The translations under genes and the position numbers were made by a program. A DNA stretch of 64,000 nucleotides from Bradyrhizobium forestalis (GTDB lineage: Bacteria; Pseudomonadota; Alphaproteobacteria; Rhizobiales; Xanthobacteraceae), in NCBI RefSeq assembly GCF_002795245.1, contig NZ_PGVG01000014.1, positions 62,001 through 126,000 of the forward strand. Direction: 5' to 3'. The notes beneath the pieces are model-generated. The model made no database searches. It saw only the letters and a program-made list of their open reading frames with translations, and was not told the origin of the DNA. Numbering within the stretch: position 1 is the first letter of the stretch; each line of letters starts with the position of its first letter. Positions 35,589-45,058 of the stretch are shown piece after piece.

Positions 35589-36927
35589 GGAATGTTTCGT
35601 CTATATCACGCTGCCAGGCCAGACAGAACCGGTTACGGCCGGGCGGTATCAGCTCGACACGACACGCCAAGGTGCCGCCGTTGGACAATTCGTCTATGGC
35701 CGCAGCTACCTCGAGCGAAAGGATCGCGTCGAGTTCGATCCGGTCGAGCTCAAGATTCAAGTTCCGCCATTCCGAACAACGAAGCTGCGGGGCAATTTTG
35801 GCGCGTTGCGCGACAGCTCTCCGGACGCCTGGGGACGCAAGCTGATGGAAACTCGTCTGGGCAATCCGTCGCCGAGCGAAATTCAATATCTGCTCAATTC
35901 ACCCGACGATCGCGCCGGCGCCTTGGGCTTTGGTCTCAACGTGCAACCGCCGGCACCTGTTCGTACGTTCAACAAGACGCTGGACTTGGCGCGTTTAATC
36001 GAAGTAGCCGACCAGATCGTTGCCGCCGAGAAGGATCCAGCAGCAGCAGCACCAGCACCAGCAGGTGCTGACGCTGAACAGGCAGAGGCGTTGATGCGCG
36101 CGGGCACTTCGATGGGGGGCGCGCGGCCGAAGGCCACTGTCGAGGACGAGGGTGCGCTTTGGCTCGCGAAATTCCCCCACCGCGACGATCGATGGAATAA
36201 CCCTCGGGTCGAGCACGCCATGCTGACCCTTGCTCGCGGGTGCGGGATCTCGTGCGCAGAGAGCCAGATGACCACGATCGGCGATAAAGATGTCGTCCTG
36301 ATTAAACGGTTCGATCGGAATAAGACGGAGAAGGGTTACCACCGCAGCAGGATGGTGAGCGCCTTGACGCTGCTCGATGCCGATGACACGCCTGATACTG
36401 TCGATAAGCGTCAAAAATGGTCATATCTCCTGCTGGCTGACGAAATTCGGCGAGCCGCATCCGGAAGTCAGTCGAAAGATCTGCCAGAGCTGTTTCGGCG
36501 GGTGTGCTTCAACGCTCTCATCTCCAATACCGACGATCATCCACGTAACCATGCCATCTTGGCAAAGGACCAAGCGTGGTCTCTGTCACCGGCATACGAC
36601 CTCACCCCGAACCCGATGATTGCCTTGGAGCGCCGGGACCTGGCGATGGCGTTCGGCAACTGGGGGCGTTACGCCAACCGGCTCAATTTGCTCTCGCAGA
36701 GTGAACGTTTCCTCTTATCAAAAGAAGAGGCAACGGCAATCGTCGACGGCATGAAAGCGATCATTGGGGAGTCCTGGTATAGGGTCTGCCGACAGGTTGG
36801 CGTCAGCGAGCGTGACTGCGAATTGATCCGTAGCGCGTTCGTTTACGAAGGCTTCGGTTACGATTTGGCGGATCCGACGATCGCAACCGACGACGCCGAA
36901 GAGCTGCCAACGACCCGTCCGCGTTAA
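35578..36927 (+). CDS. hipA: HipA-like Ser/Thr kinase toxin
   Basis: A kinase of 449 residues. The N-terminal domain (AGRYQLDTTRQGAAVGQFVY, FGALRDSSPDAWGRKLME) precedes the kinase lobe (GGARPKATVED, ALWLAKFPHRDD, EHAMLTLARGCGI, VVLIKRFDR). The catalytic loop FNALISNTDDHPRNHAIL and the metal-binding SPAYDLTPNP are intact, unlike in the copy at 3935. An Ala/Pro-rich insert (residues about 155-170) separates the two. HipA enzymes phosphorylate translation factors such as tRNA synthetases and cause growth arrest. The start ATG 35578 lies inside the hipB 3' end. Confidence 0.85.
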   Translation: MPSEECFVYITLPGQTEPVTAGRYQLDTTRQGAAVGQFVYGRSYLERKDRVEFDPVELKIQVPPFRTTKLRGNFGALRDSSPDAWGRKLMETRLGNPSPSEIQYLLNSPDDRAGALGFGLNVQPPAPVRTFNKTLDLARLIEVADQIVAAEKDPAAAAPAPAGADAEQAEALMRAGTSMGGARPKATVEDEGALWLAKFPHRDDRWNNPRVEHAMLTLARGCGISCAESQMTTIGDKDVVLIKRFDRNKTEKGYHRSRMVSALTLLDADDTPDTVDKRQKWSYLLLADEIRRAASGSQSKDLPELFRRVCFNALISNTDDHPRNHAILAKDQAWSLSPAYDLTPNPMIALERRDLAMAFGNWGRYANRLNLLSQSERFLLSKEEATAIVDGMKAIIGESWYRVCRQVGVSERDCELIRSAFVYEGFGYDLADPTIATDDAEELPTTRPR

Positions 36928-38109
36928 AGCGAACGGGAAATCTGCCGAAGCGCGATGATCGCGCGCTCATCAGGCGGCCGCCAGAAGGCGCCAACCGACA
37001 GTGGACGAGACATCTAGGTCGCTAGTCCTGAGCGTGGCCGGAGGAACGCCGCAGATGCCTGATGATATCTGAATAGCGGCCAGCTTTTTCGACGCGTCGG
37101 ACCAACTGCGCCAGGATCGGTAGCTTGCTTCTGCTGCTCGAAACGCCTCATAGGTTTAGGTGACATCGGCATAGGCAGCCACGCTGCCGAGATGCGCGTC
37201 GTTCAGATCGCTGCCTTTCCATTGCCATACGAGATAGCCACACGCCTATTCGAAAGCCTCGAATCAACCAAAACGCGACGGACGAGGGAAGACGCAGGCT
37301 GCGTCGGCTTTCCAGTCAGACGCGACGCAAGACCTTTCGATGCCTTTGAGTACGCGTTCCTGCTTCGCGGGTAATAACCGAGCAGGCGGTATTCAACTCA
37401 TTTGCTAGCCCGCGGAAACGAAGCACGAGCATAATCCCGTGGGCGATATCCGGTTAGCATCCGGACAAAGCACATCTGACCCCGCGCTCAACCTGCTCGC
37501 GACTTGCGCTGACTCTCAGCTATGAAGCGGACAGGGCAGCGCCCAGTTGGTCTAAGGCGACCCTGAAGCATCAAAGCTGGGACTGCTGTCCTTCGACTGA
37601 AGAAGCATATCGGAGGACAGCCGCTGCAACCGATCATCCTTTCCAGCAATAGTCCACGAGCCGTGCCGTTTCCTAGCGCGAAAAACTCCGGCAAAGCTGC
37701 CGTCAAGTGGCCCGCTGCCGTAGCATCGGCACGGGCCTTCACTTCCTCGAAGCGGTTGCGCGCGGCCTGCTCTTCCTGCCGAAGCCGTTACTCGGATCGC
37801 TAGCCCCTTGCACGTCGGCCTTGACCTCGAAGCGTTCAGTCCCTTGGGGCGACAATCGTGCGGTGAAGCGGGACATGGGATTCCGGCTCCGGGGTTCGGC
37901 GCGCGGTCTCCCGCGGGAAATTTTTGCACCAAGATTGGCTTGATCGTTCCTGTTCTGTTTAAGACGAGCCTGGAGGCGGCGTCAATTAAGGGACCGTTTC
38001 AATGGGTTACTTTGATCGCCTTGGACGAGCCCTGACAGTCTCAGAATCTAATTGTTTGGGATTTCGAGTTCTCCGCGAAGCGACCGCTGCTCATATGGCT
38101 GCTTGGCAC
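36928..38109. other. Gene-poor stretch with decayed coding patches
   Basis: No intact gene. On the minus strand near 37700-37890 protein-like patches occur in alternating frames (MSRFTARLSPQGTERFEVKA, then QEEQAARNRFEEVKARADAT, then AALPEFFALGN), which looks like a small decayed gene of unknown family. The right end leads into the tandem heptamer of the UPF0261 operon. Confidence 0.45.
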
Positions 38110-38126
38110 CTACCCAACTTTACCCA
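38110..38126 (+). promoter_or_regulatory. Tandem heptamer operator, site 3 (UPF0261 operon)
   Basis: CTACCCA at 38110-38116 and TTACCCA at 38120-38126, 10 bp apart, ending 81 bases before the GTG start of the UPF0261 gene. Confidence 0.6.
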
Positions 38127-38207
38127 GTTGCGCTCGTATCCGGGCTTATGAGCCATTTTACTTCGATCTAGACCTCCAAATGTCCAGAAACGTCAAGGAG
38201 GAAGATC

Positions 38208-39455
38208 GTGTCTCACCATTGCGAGGGCGACGTGAGGTCGGTCCGGGATGGTCACGCCTCCGATCTTACGGGCAAGGTCGCGATTATCGCAACCTTGGAC
38301 ACAAAGGGCCGCGAAAGCGCTTATCTCGCGCGCGTCATCGAACAGTGGGGCCGCAAGACTCTTACGATTGATGTAGGCACATCAAACAGAAGGTGCAGAA
38401 GCGAGGCGGATAGCAGCGATGAACGGGTGGCTGCACCCGCTGAGCTCTTACGGGAAATAGCCGCGGGCGCGCGTGAAGAAGTCAAGGAGCTCCTGCGATC
38501 CGGTGCGATCGACGCCGCCGTCGGAGTGGCGGGCGGCAAAGGTAGCGCAGTCTTCGGTGAAGTTGTATCGGATTTGCCGTATGGATTCCCAAAGCTGCTG
38601 GTGAGCAGCGCGAGGCCAGCCCTCCTGGCCGAACTCGCCCTCCACCATGACATCATCCTCTATCCGACCCTGATCGATCTGTTCGGAATCAACGCGTTCA
38701 CCGAACGCGTTCTGGACAATGCAGGGCGCGCCATTGCGGCGATGCGCTATGTGCCTGCTCGAGAGCGGCGGAAGAAGACTGTTGCGATCACTGCCTTTGG
38801 GGTCACGACGCCGGCGGCAAATCGCTGTGTAGCGCGGCTGGCAGAGGCAGGCGTCGACGCGGTTGTCTTTCCGGCCAATGGCGCTGGGGGCCGCAAGATG
38901 GAGCAGCTCGTGTCCGCCGGTGAGTTCGATGCGGTGATCGATTTGACCACAACCGAGCTCGCTGACGAGCTGGTCGGCGGCACGGCCAGTGCAGGTCCGG
39001 ATCGGCTCAAAGCAGCTTCTCACCGCATGATTCCTCAGCTTATCGCGCCGGGAGCTGTCGACATGGTGAACTTTGGCCCTCCCTCGAGCGTGCCTGCCGA
39101 GTTCAAGGGGCGCCAATTCTATTCGCATACCCCCTTCACGACGCTCATGCGCACGACCGCCTCGGAGAACGAGCGCATAGGCACGCTCACAGCAGAGCGC
39201 CTCTCGCAAGCAAAGGCGCCCGCCCTCGTGTTGTGGCCGGCCAAGGGGGTGTCTGACTATGACCGGGACGGTGGAATCTTTCGAAATCCTGAAGCCGATA
39301 GAGCCTGGTTCGACGCTGTCAGGCAAAACCTCCCGCCCTCGATCGTCGCTCGCGAGCTGGATTGTCACATCAACGATCCGGAATTTGCGGACGCGGCCGC
39401 ATCGTGGATCGTTGAACGACTGACACCAGGAGGGTCCTCCCGTGCGGATGTTTGA
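38208..39455 (+). CDS. UPF0261 / Tm-1-like ATP-binding domain protein
   Basis: A 415-residue protein of the UPF0261 family, which corresponds to the N-terminal ATP-binding half of the tomato Tm-1 virus-resistance protein. Visible landmarks are KVAIIATLDTKGRESAYLAR, DVGTS, AAVGVAGGKGSAVFGEVV, GFPKLLVSSARPA, KTVAITAFGVTTPA, VVFPANGAGGRKMEQLV and FYSHTPFTTLMRTT. The GTG start at 38208 follows a strong AAGGAGG site. It overlaps the next gene, which encodes the matching C-terminal TIM-barrel half, so the pair is a split Tm-1-like unit. The bacterial role is not established; hydrolysis or transformation of a small carboxylate is plausible. Confidence 0.88.
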   Translation: MSHHCEGDVRSVRDGHASDLTGKVAIIATLDTKGRESAYLARVIEQWGRKTLTIDVGTSNRRCRSEADSSDERVAAPAELLREIAAGAREEVKELLRSGAIDAAVGVAGGKGSAVFGEVVSDLPYGFPKLLVSSARPALLAELALHHDIILYPTLIDLFGINAFTERVLDNAGRAIAAMRYVPARERRKKTVAITAFGVTTPAANRCVARLAEAGVDAVVFPANGAGGRKMEQLVSAGEFDAVIDLTTTELADELVGGTASAGPDRLKAASHRMIPQLIAPGAVDMVNFGPPSSVPAEFKGRQFYSHTPFTTLMRTTASENERIGTLTAERLSQAKAPALVLWPAKGVSDYDRDGGIFRNPEADRAWFDAVRQNLPPSIVARELDCHINDPEFADAAASWIVERLTPGGSSRADV

Positions 39456-40311
39456 TCGGCCCGAAATACTCGCAAAGATCACAGCTCAAGTTGAGGCGGG
39501 AAAGGCAGTGCTTGCCGCGGCGAGCAGTTGCGGGCTCGTCGCAAAATGCGCAGCTCTGGGCGGGGCTGACATGCTCGTGGTCTACAGTACTGGGTTATCG
39601 CGGTTGATGGGGCTGCCGACGAGCCGGATCGGCGATTCCAATGCGCGGACGCTTGAGCTGGCGGCGGATATCCGCAATGTCGTCTCCTCCGTTCCTGTTA
39701 TAGGCGGTGTCGAGGCGTGGGATCCCCTCCGGCTCGACCTCGATGATCTTCTGGACAAGTTCTGGGCTGCCGGCTTCTCCGGCGTGATCAACTACCCGAC
39801 CATTTCAACGATGGGTGAGAAATGGCGTGAGCGTCGAGGCCGCGTCGGGCTCGGCTTTGAGCGTGAAGTTGAGATGATCGCGGCCGCTCGCAAGAAGAAC
39901 ATCTTCTCGCTCGCCTACGTCGCAAGCCCGCACGACGCCAAAGCGATGGCAACGGCGGGAGCCGACTGCATCGTCCCACATGTCGGCGCAACGCGCGGCG
40001 GCCTTGTGGGGCATGAGGAGGGACAGTCGATTGAAGAGGCCATCAGGCGCATCAACGACATCAATGCTGCAGCTCAAGCCGTCCGCCCGGACGTCACCCT
40101 TCTCTGCCATGGGGGGGCAATCGCTGAGCCCCAGGATACCTCGGAAGTCTACCGATCGACCGGATGTGTCGGATTCGTTGGCGCCTCCTCCATCGAACGG
40201 ATCCCGATCGAGCGGGCGGTGAAGGCTGCTGCCGAAGAATTCAAAGCCGTTCCGCTCACGCGAGAGCGTCAGCATCCACTGCAGAATCTGCACCGAGGCA
40301 CGAATGAATAG
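39442..40311 (+). CDS. PEP-hydrolase-like TIM-barrel protein (Tm-1 C-terminal type)
   Basis: Barrel of 289 residues. Landmarks are RPEILAKITAQVEAGKAVLA, VVYSTGLSRLMGLPTSRIG, GVEAWDPLRLDLDDLL, GFSGVINYPTIS, LAYVASPHDAKAMATAGADC, LLCHGGAIAEPQDT and GFVGASSIERIPIERAV. The GFSGVINYP and GFVGASSIERIP motifs match the sensor domain of the regulator at 22632 (GFAGVTNFP and GFIGGSSLDRVP), so enzyme and sensor are homologous. GAGGG precedes the GTG start at 39442; an ATG at 39448 is equally possible. Overlaps the UPF0261 gene by 14 bases and the flavoprotein gene by 8. Likely acts with the UPF0261 protein on one substrate. Confidence 0.88.
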   Translation: MRMFDRPEILAKITAQVEAGKAVLAAASSCGLVAKCAALGGADMLVVYSTGLSRLMGLPTSRIGDSNARTLELAADIRNVVSSVPVIGGVEAWDPLRLDLDDLLDKFWAAGFSGVINYPTISTMGEKWRERRGRVGLGFEREVEMIAAARKKNIFSLAYVASPHDAKAMATAGADCIVPHVGATRGGLVGHEEGQSIEEAIRRINDINAAAQAVRPDVTLLCHGGAIAEPQDTSEVYRSTGCVGFVGASSIERIPIERAVKAAAEEFKAVPLTRERQHPLQNLHRGTNE

Positions 40312-42073
40312 CCCAGTCGCCGAATTGAAACCCAATGCCGCTTCCTTCTCCAAAGCAAGCAAGCCAACGCACGATTTGGAGACGGACGTGCTAGTGATCG
40401 GTAGCGGCGCGGCCGGACTGTCCGCAGCGCTCTATGCGGCAAAGGCCGGGCTTCGCGTGACGGTGTGCGAGAAGTCTGACCGGCTCGGTGGCACGACCGC
40501 CCTGTCGAACGGCATGATCTGGGTTCCATGCTCAATACAGGCCCGAGCCGCGAAAATCGATGATTCGATTGCGAAAGCGAAGACCTATCTGCAACACGAA
40601 CTTGGCAATTACTATCGCCCCGAGTTCGTGGACGCTTATCTTGAAGACGGCCCAACGGCGCTCGCCAGCTTGGAGAATGGGAGCGAAGTGAAGTTCACGC
40701 TGGCCTCCGCTCCAGATTATCATTCCAGCCAAATCGGCGGGGTCGACAAGGGGCGGGCGCTGAGCCCAGCACCTTACGACGGACGGCTTCTCGGCAAGGA
40801 TTTCGACCTGATAGGTGATCCGATTCGCGTCGTGCTCGGCGGCATGATGATTTCGTCCGGCGAGGTCAGAAGTTTCCTCAACCCCTTCCAGTCGGCTGCC
40901 TCGCTCAAACACGTCCTGCGCCGGGTCAGCCGCTACGCAGGCGACCGGCTGCGCTACAGGAGGGGCACTGAACTCAGTGGCGGGAATGCGCTGATTGCGC
41001 GGTTATTGGTAAGCCTTCGTAGATATGGCGTTGAAATCCGGCCACGCTGCCCGGCGGTAGATCTGACGAGGGAGGGAGGGAGAGTTACTGGCGCACTCCT
41101 CAAGCGGGATGGCAGAGATCTCCGCGTCCGCGCCTCGCACGGAGTAATCCTGGCAACCGGTGGCTTTGCGCGGGACGGGAAATTACGCGCCCAGCTCAGC
41201 GGAGCCCACCAGCACAATGATACGCTCGCCCACAGCGATGTCACCGGCGATGGTATTGCGCTCGCAGGCAAGCTCGGAGCTGCGATCGATAATGACGTTG
41301 CATCGAGCGGCTTCTGGACGCCCGTCTCGATCCTCAGGAACGGCCGCTCCTTGCAAGTGGTCCCGTACGGCTGGCTCGATCGTGGCCGTCCAGGCGTCAT
41401 CGCGGTGGGGCCAAATGCCAAGCGCTTCGTCAATGAATCCAATTCGTATCATGATATCTGCCTTGCCATGTTCAACAACGGTTATCCGGCGGACAAGCGG
41501 TTCTATTTCATCTGCGACAAGGAATTCGTTCGCCTCAGGGGCATGGGACATCTGCTCCCCTGGCCATGGACATTGAGTGTCAACAAGTATGCCCGGTTGG
41601 GCTACATTGAGATCGGCCGGACTATTGCGGAGCTTGCAGCGGAATTGGGGCTCGACCCGGACGAGCTCCAAAAGACCGTTGAAGAACACAATGCCCACGC
41701 AGCTGAGGGACGCGATCCGCTCTTCAGCCGGGGTGAATCGGCTTTCAACCGCACGCTGGGAGATCCGGCGGTCGGAAAGAAAAACCCGAACCTTGGGCCT
41801 ATCAAGAGCGGCCCATTCATCGCACTCCCAATTGTCCCGGCAACCCTTGGGACGGCGACTGGCCTCTCAACAGATGCAGAGGGACAGGTCCTGAATGGAA
41901 ATGGGGCGCCGATCGCAGGTCTTTATGCCTGCGGCAATGACATGACCTCGCCGATGCGTGGAATCTATCCTGGGGCAGGCATTACAATCGGCCCGGCGAT
42001 CGTGTTCGCCTACCGCGCGGTCCACAGCATTGTGCGGTCGGCGCGACAGGAGCAGCCCGCGGCGGCATCATGA
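40304..42073 (+). CDS. FAD-binding oxidoreductase (KstD / fumarate-reductase flavoprotein family)
   Basis: A 589-residue flavoprotein. The FAD-binding GxGxxG motif is in VLVIGSGAAGLSAALYAAKA (about residues 30-49), followed by GGTTALSNGMIWVP, the hallmark of the 3-oxosteroid 1-dehydrogenase/fumarate reductase group. Later motifs HGVILATGGFARD and the C-terminal GLYACGNDMTSPMRGIYPGA, GITIGPAIVFAYRAV close the FAD site. In this operon it probably desaturates or reduces an organic acid or ring compound related to the ligand of the Tm-1-like pair. Steroid activity is not implied. Confidence 0.85.
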   Translation: MNSPVAELKPNAASFSKASKPTHDLETDVLVIGSGAAGLSAALYAAKAGLRVTVCEKSDRLGGTTALSNGMIWVPCSIQARAAKIDDSIAKAKTYLQHELGNYYRPEFVDAYLEDGPTALASLENGSEVKFTLASAPDYHSSQIGGVDKGRALSPAPYDGRLLGKDFDLIGDPIRVVLGGMMISSGEVRSFLNPFQSAASLKHVLRRVSRYAGDRLRYRRGTELSGGNALIARLLVSLRRYGVEIRPRCPAVDLTREGGRVTGALLKRDGRDLRVRASHGVILATGGFARDGKLRAQLSGAHQHNDTLAHSDVTGDGIALAGKLGAAIDNDVASSGFWTPVSILRNGRSLQVVPYGWLDRGRPGVIAVGPNAKRFVNESNSYHDICLAMFNNGYPADKRFYFICDKEFVRLRGMGHLLPWPWTLSVNKYARLGYIEIGRTIAELAAELGLDPDELQKTVEEHNAHAAEGRDPLFSRGESAFNRTLGDPAVGKKNPNLGPIKSGPFIALPIVPATLGTATGLSTDAEGQVLNGNGAPIAGLYACGNDMTSPMRGIYPGAGITIGPAIVFAYRAVHSIVRSARQEQPAAAS

Positions 42074-42221
42074 GCGTAAGCCGAATGTTCTCTCCTGTTC
42101 CCCCGCGACGACGGACCAGAAGTAAAGCGAGAGTGCGCATGGCCAACCAGCACCGTTATAAACACGTTATGAGCCCTGCCGGGCTTCATGCAACTATGAT
42201 CTCATGAACTGGAGGGGCACG

Positions 42222-42428
42222 ATGCGCCGCTCACGCCACGCCAAGATCGTCGCAACCGTCGGCCCGTATGAACGCTCACCGGGAGGCAGTTGCGAGGCCC
42301 CGGTGATGCTGAACTGGTCGGTGAAGGAGTTCGCCGACCGAAGCGGGTTGTCATGCGCCGTCGTCAGGCGGCTAGAAGAGTATAATGACACGCCTCCGGC
42401 GTCCGACAAGTTGCTTCAAACCTTGTAA
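42222..42428 (+). pseudogene. Chimeric remnant: pyruvate kinase start joined to an XRE-type HTH
   Basis: An AGGGG site precedes ATG 42222, and the first residues MRRSRHAKIVATVGPYE match the start of pyruvate kinase (RR-x-KIVATxGP). After about 15 residues the sequence switches to LNWSVKEFADRSGLSCAVVR and RLEEYNDTPPASDKLLQTL, a helix-turn-helix fragment. Neither family is complete. It appears to be two gene fragments joined by recombination. Confidence 0.55.
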
Positions 42429-42732
42429 AACACGTTTGCGGGGCGAATTGAATCTACATTTCCGCTGGTTGGCAAGGCAGGCTTCGGCCGCAATGAGCTT
42501 TTCAGTACTGAACAAACACCCTGCGGCATAGCCAAGTGGTGCGTCATTTCACCTGATTTCTTCCATTTCGACATCGTTCGCGGCGGAACGCGTTTGCGCC
42601 CCCTGCGACTCGGTTAGGACATGCGGGTAGCTCTCCTATCGTTTTGGCTGAATTGAAATGGCCTGGCGAGAATGTTCGCGGCCCGCCGGCGGCTCTCTTT
42701 ACGCGGGCGCAATGTCGGTTGCCCTGCGTACA
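42429..42732. other. Intergenic, nothing recognised
   Basis: No gene between the chimeric remnant and the operator of the LIV-type operon. Frames present are short and lack domains. Confidence 0.5.
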
Positions 42733-42749
42733 TTACCCAACATTACTCA
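42733..42749 (+). promoter_or_regulatory. Tandem heptamer operator, site 4 (LIV-type operon)
   Basis: TTACCCA at 42733-42739 and TTACTCA at 42743-42749, 10 bp apart, 228 bases upstream of the first permease gene. Confidence 0.55.
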
Positions 42750-42977
42750 GACTTCCCTACATTTCTCTAGGCAATCTCGCGCAGCATGTCGTGAATGAAG
42801 CGCCGATAGGCGGGCCGCCCAAGAAGCCCACCATCGCCTGCAACTCCCATTGCCGGGATGACCTTCTAGGAGCGCTCTCGTGCCAGCAGCCCTTCGTTTC
42901 CAACGAGTAGCTCACCCCTTCAAACGATCGGGGTGAAGAAGATGTGCTCGCAATCTCAAGGAATCTGAGGCAGCGGC

Positions 42978-43841
42978 ATGGATACGCTACTTATCGCCAT
43001 GTTCGAAATCTTGAGCTTCGGCGCGATCGTTGTCCTGGTCGTGCTCGGCCTCGGAATCATTGCCAGCATGATGGGTATCTTCAACTTCGCCCAGGGCGAG
43101 TTCGTCCTGCTCGGCGCCTACGTCACTTATCTCGTGCACAGCCTCGGTTTGCCGGTCCCGCTCGGCATGCTTGTCGCCCCCGTCGCGGTCGGCGCGCTTG
43201 GTTTCGTGCTGGAAAAAGTCGTGGTGCGACGGTTCTACGCCGCTCCAATCGTCGCCATGCTTGGCACCTATGCGCTCGGGCTGATCATTCGTGAAGCCGT
43301 GCGCGGCCTGACCGGCGGACTCTATCTCTCCGTGCCGGAGCCAATCAGTGGCTCTATCATGATCGGTGGCCTGCATTTCGCCGCCTGGCGGAGCGTCATC
43401 GTCATAATCACTTTGCTGGTGATGGCCGCGAGCCATGCACTGCTTGCCCATACCTCGTTCGGCCTGCGAGTCCGCGCCTCGCTGGAGAACCCACAGCTAG
43501 CGCGTGCCTCGGGCATCTCCACGGGCATGATCTACAGCGTCACTTTTGCGTTTGGCGCGGCGCTCGCGGGCCTCGCCGGCGCGCTGATCGTGCCGGTCTT
43601 TTCGCTGTTCGCCGATCTCGGCATCCGATTTCTCATCCAGGGTTTTGTTGCCGTGATGGTCGGCGGCGTCGGGTCCTTCGCGGGCCCGGTCGCGGGCGCC
43701 AGCGTCATCGGCACGTTCAGTGCCTGGTTGCCTTGGCTGATGTCGCCGGTCATCGCCGACGTTCTGGTGTTCGTGCTCGCCATCATTTTCATCAAGTTCC
43801 GGCCGCAAGGCTTAATTTCGGGAAGAGGGGTCAACCGATGA
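42978..43841 (+). CDS. LivH-type ABC permease
   Basis: Inner-membrane permease of the hydrophobic amino acid/amide uptake family, 287 residues with about eight membrane helices. VVLVVLGLGIIASMMGIFNFAQGEFVLLGAYVTYLV near the N terminus and GFVAVMVGGVGSFAGPVAGA, SVIGTFSAWLPWL in the C-terminal half are family hallmarks. First gene of a six-gene operon; its stop overlaps the next start (ATGA). Confidence 0.93.
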   Translation: MDTLLIAMFEILSFGAIVVLVVLGLGIIASMMGIFNFAQGEFVLLGAYVTYLVHSLGLPVPLGMLVAPVAVGALGFVLEKVVVRRFYAAPIVAMLGTYALGLIIREAVRGLTGGLYLSVPEPISGSIMIGGLHFAAWRSVIVIITLLVMAASHALLAHTSFGLRVRASLENPQLARASGISTGMIYSVTFAFGAALAGLAGALIVPVFSLFADLGIRFLIQGFVAVMVGGVGSFAGPVAGASVIGTFSAWLPWLMSPVIADVLVFVLAIIFIKFRPQGLISGRGVNR

Positions 43842-45058
43842 TCAACGCCAACCGTCAACTGAGTCGCCGCCGCTTTCTCGGCAATTTTGCCTTCGCTTCC
43901 GCGGCCATCGCCGCGGGCCCGGGGAGCTGGGTGATTCGCCCGGACTGGGCAAATGCTGCGGAAGGTCCGATTAGGCTCGGCATTGCGACCGATCTTACGG
44001 GGTCACTCGGCTTTGCCGGCAACACCGACGCCAATGTCGCTCGCATGCTGGTCAAGGAGATCAACGACTCCGGCGGCCTGTTGGGACGCCCGATCGAACT
44101 CCTGATTGAGGATACTGCCTCCGACGAATCCGTCGCCGTGGGAAATGTGCGCAAGCTGATTCAGCGAGACAAGGTCGACTTGGTGATCGGCGGTATCTCG
44201 AGTTCGATGCGCAATGCGATCAAGGACGTCATTATCTCTCGCGGCAAAACGCTCTATATCTATCCGGAAGGTTACGAAGGCAAAGAGTGCACGCCCTCTC
44301 TGTTCTGCACCGGGCCGGTACCGGCTCAAAATTGCGACCAGTTCATTCCCTGGTTGATCGAAAATGGTGGCAAACGCTTTGCCCTACCTGGCTCCAATTA
44401 TGTTTGGCCGCAAACAATTAACGCCTATGCGCGCAAGGTGATCCAGAGCAGTGGTGGCGAAGTCGTCTTTGAAGAATACTACCCGCTCGATCAGATCGAC
44501 TTTTCCTCTACGGTTAACCGCATCATATCCAACAAAGTAGACGTGGTTTTCAACGCCATTGTCCCGCCCGGCGTTAGCCCGTTCTTCAAACAGCTCTACC
44601 AAGCCGGATTCTCCAAAAACGGCGGGCGGCTGGGCTGCGTCTATTACGACGAAAACTTCCTGGAAATGAACCAGGCCCATGAGATTGAAGGGCTTGCGAG
44701 CAGCCTCGACTACTACAAGGTGCTCGCGGCGGAGGATCCAGTGAGCGCCAGGATTCAATCGGCTTACGACAAACAATTCCCTGCCAAGTTCCGGTTCTCA
44801 GCAGGCAGCGCCGCTACCGGCACCTATCGAGGACTGAAGCTGTGGGAAGCTGCAGTGAAGGAGGCCGGTACACTTGACCGCGACGCGGTAGCCGCCGCCC
44901 TCGACCACGCGAAAATTGCGGAAGGGCCGGGCGGGCCTGCCGAGATGGCGCCCGGCAAGCGCCACTGCAGGATGAAGATGTACATTGGAGTGGCGAAGGG
45001 CGGCCAGTACGAGATCGTCGCGCGCAGCGCCGGCCTGGTCGATCCGAAGGAGTGCTGA
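43838..45058 (+). CDS. LIV-type periplasmic binding protein, copy 1
   Basis: Substrate-binding protein of 406 residues, family 5/6 (amide, urea or amino acid type). It starts with a Tat-type signal (SRRRFLGNFAFASAAIAAGP) after which IRLGIATDLTGSLGFAGNTD, VKEINDSGGLLGRPIELLIED and SVAVGNVRKLIQRDKVDLVIGG form the first lobe. The start ATG 43838 overlaps the permease stop. A second gene at 49028 encodes a protein of identical length that differs at about 50 positions. The twin-arginine signal suggests that it folds before export. Ligand unknown; motifs FALPGSNYVWPQTINAYARK suggest a family like AmiC/UrtA. Confidence 0.93.
   Translation: MINANRQLSRRRFLGNFAFASAAIAAGPGSWVIRPDWANAAEGPIRLGIATDLTGSLGFAGNTDANVARMLVKEINDSGGLLGRPIELLIEDTASDESVAVGNVRKLIQRDKVDLVIGGISSSMRNAIKDVIISRGKTLYIYPEGYEGKECTPSLFCTGPVPAQNCDQFIPWLIENGGKRFALPGSNYVWPQTINAYARKVIQSSGGEVVFEEYYPLDQIDFSSTVNRIISNKVDVVFNAIVPPGVSPFFKQLYQAGFSKNGGRLGCVYYDENFLEMNQAHEIEGLASSLDYYKVLAAEDPVSARIQSAYDKQFPAKFRFSAGSAATGTYRGLKLWEAAVKEAGTLDRDAVAAALDHAKIAEGPGGPAEMAPGKRHCRMKMYIGVAKGGQYEIVARSAGLVDPKEC

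Noticed and set aside
38101..38130. TGGCAC at 38104 as the -24 element of a sigma54 promoter
   Set aside because: No GC-containing -12 element at the required spacing; the bases are better explained as flanking the heptamer site.
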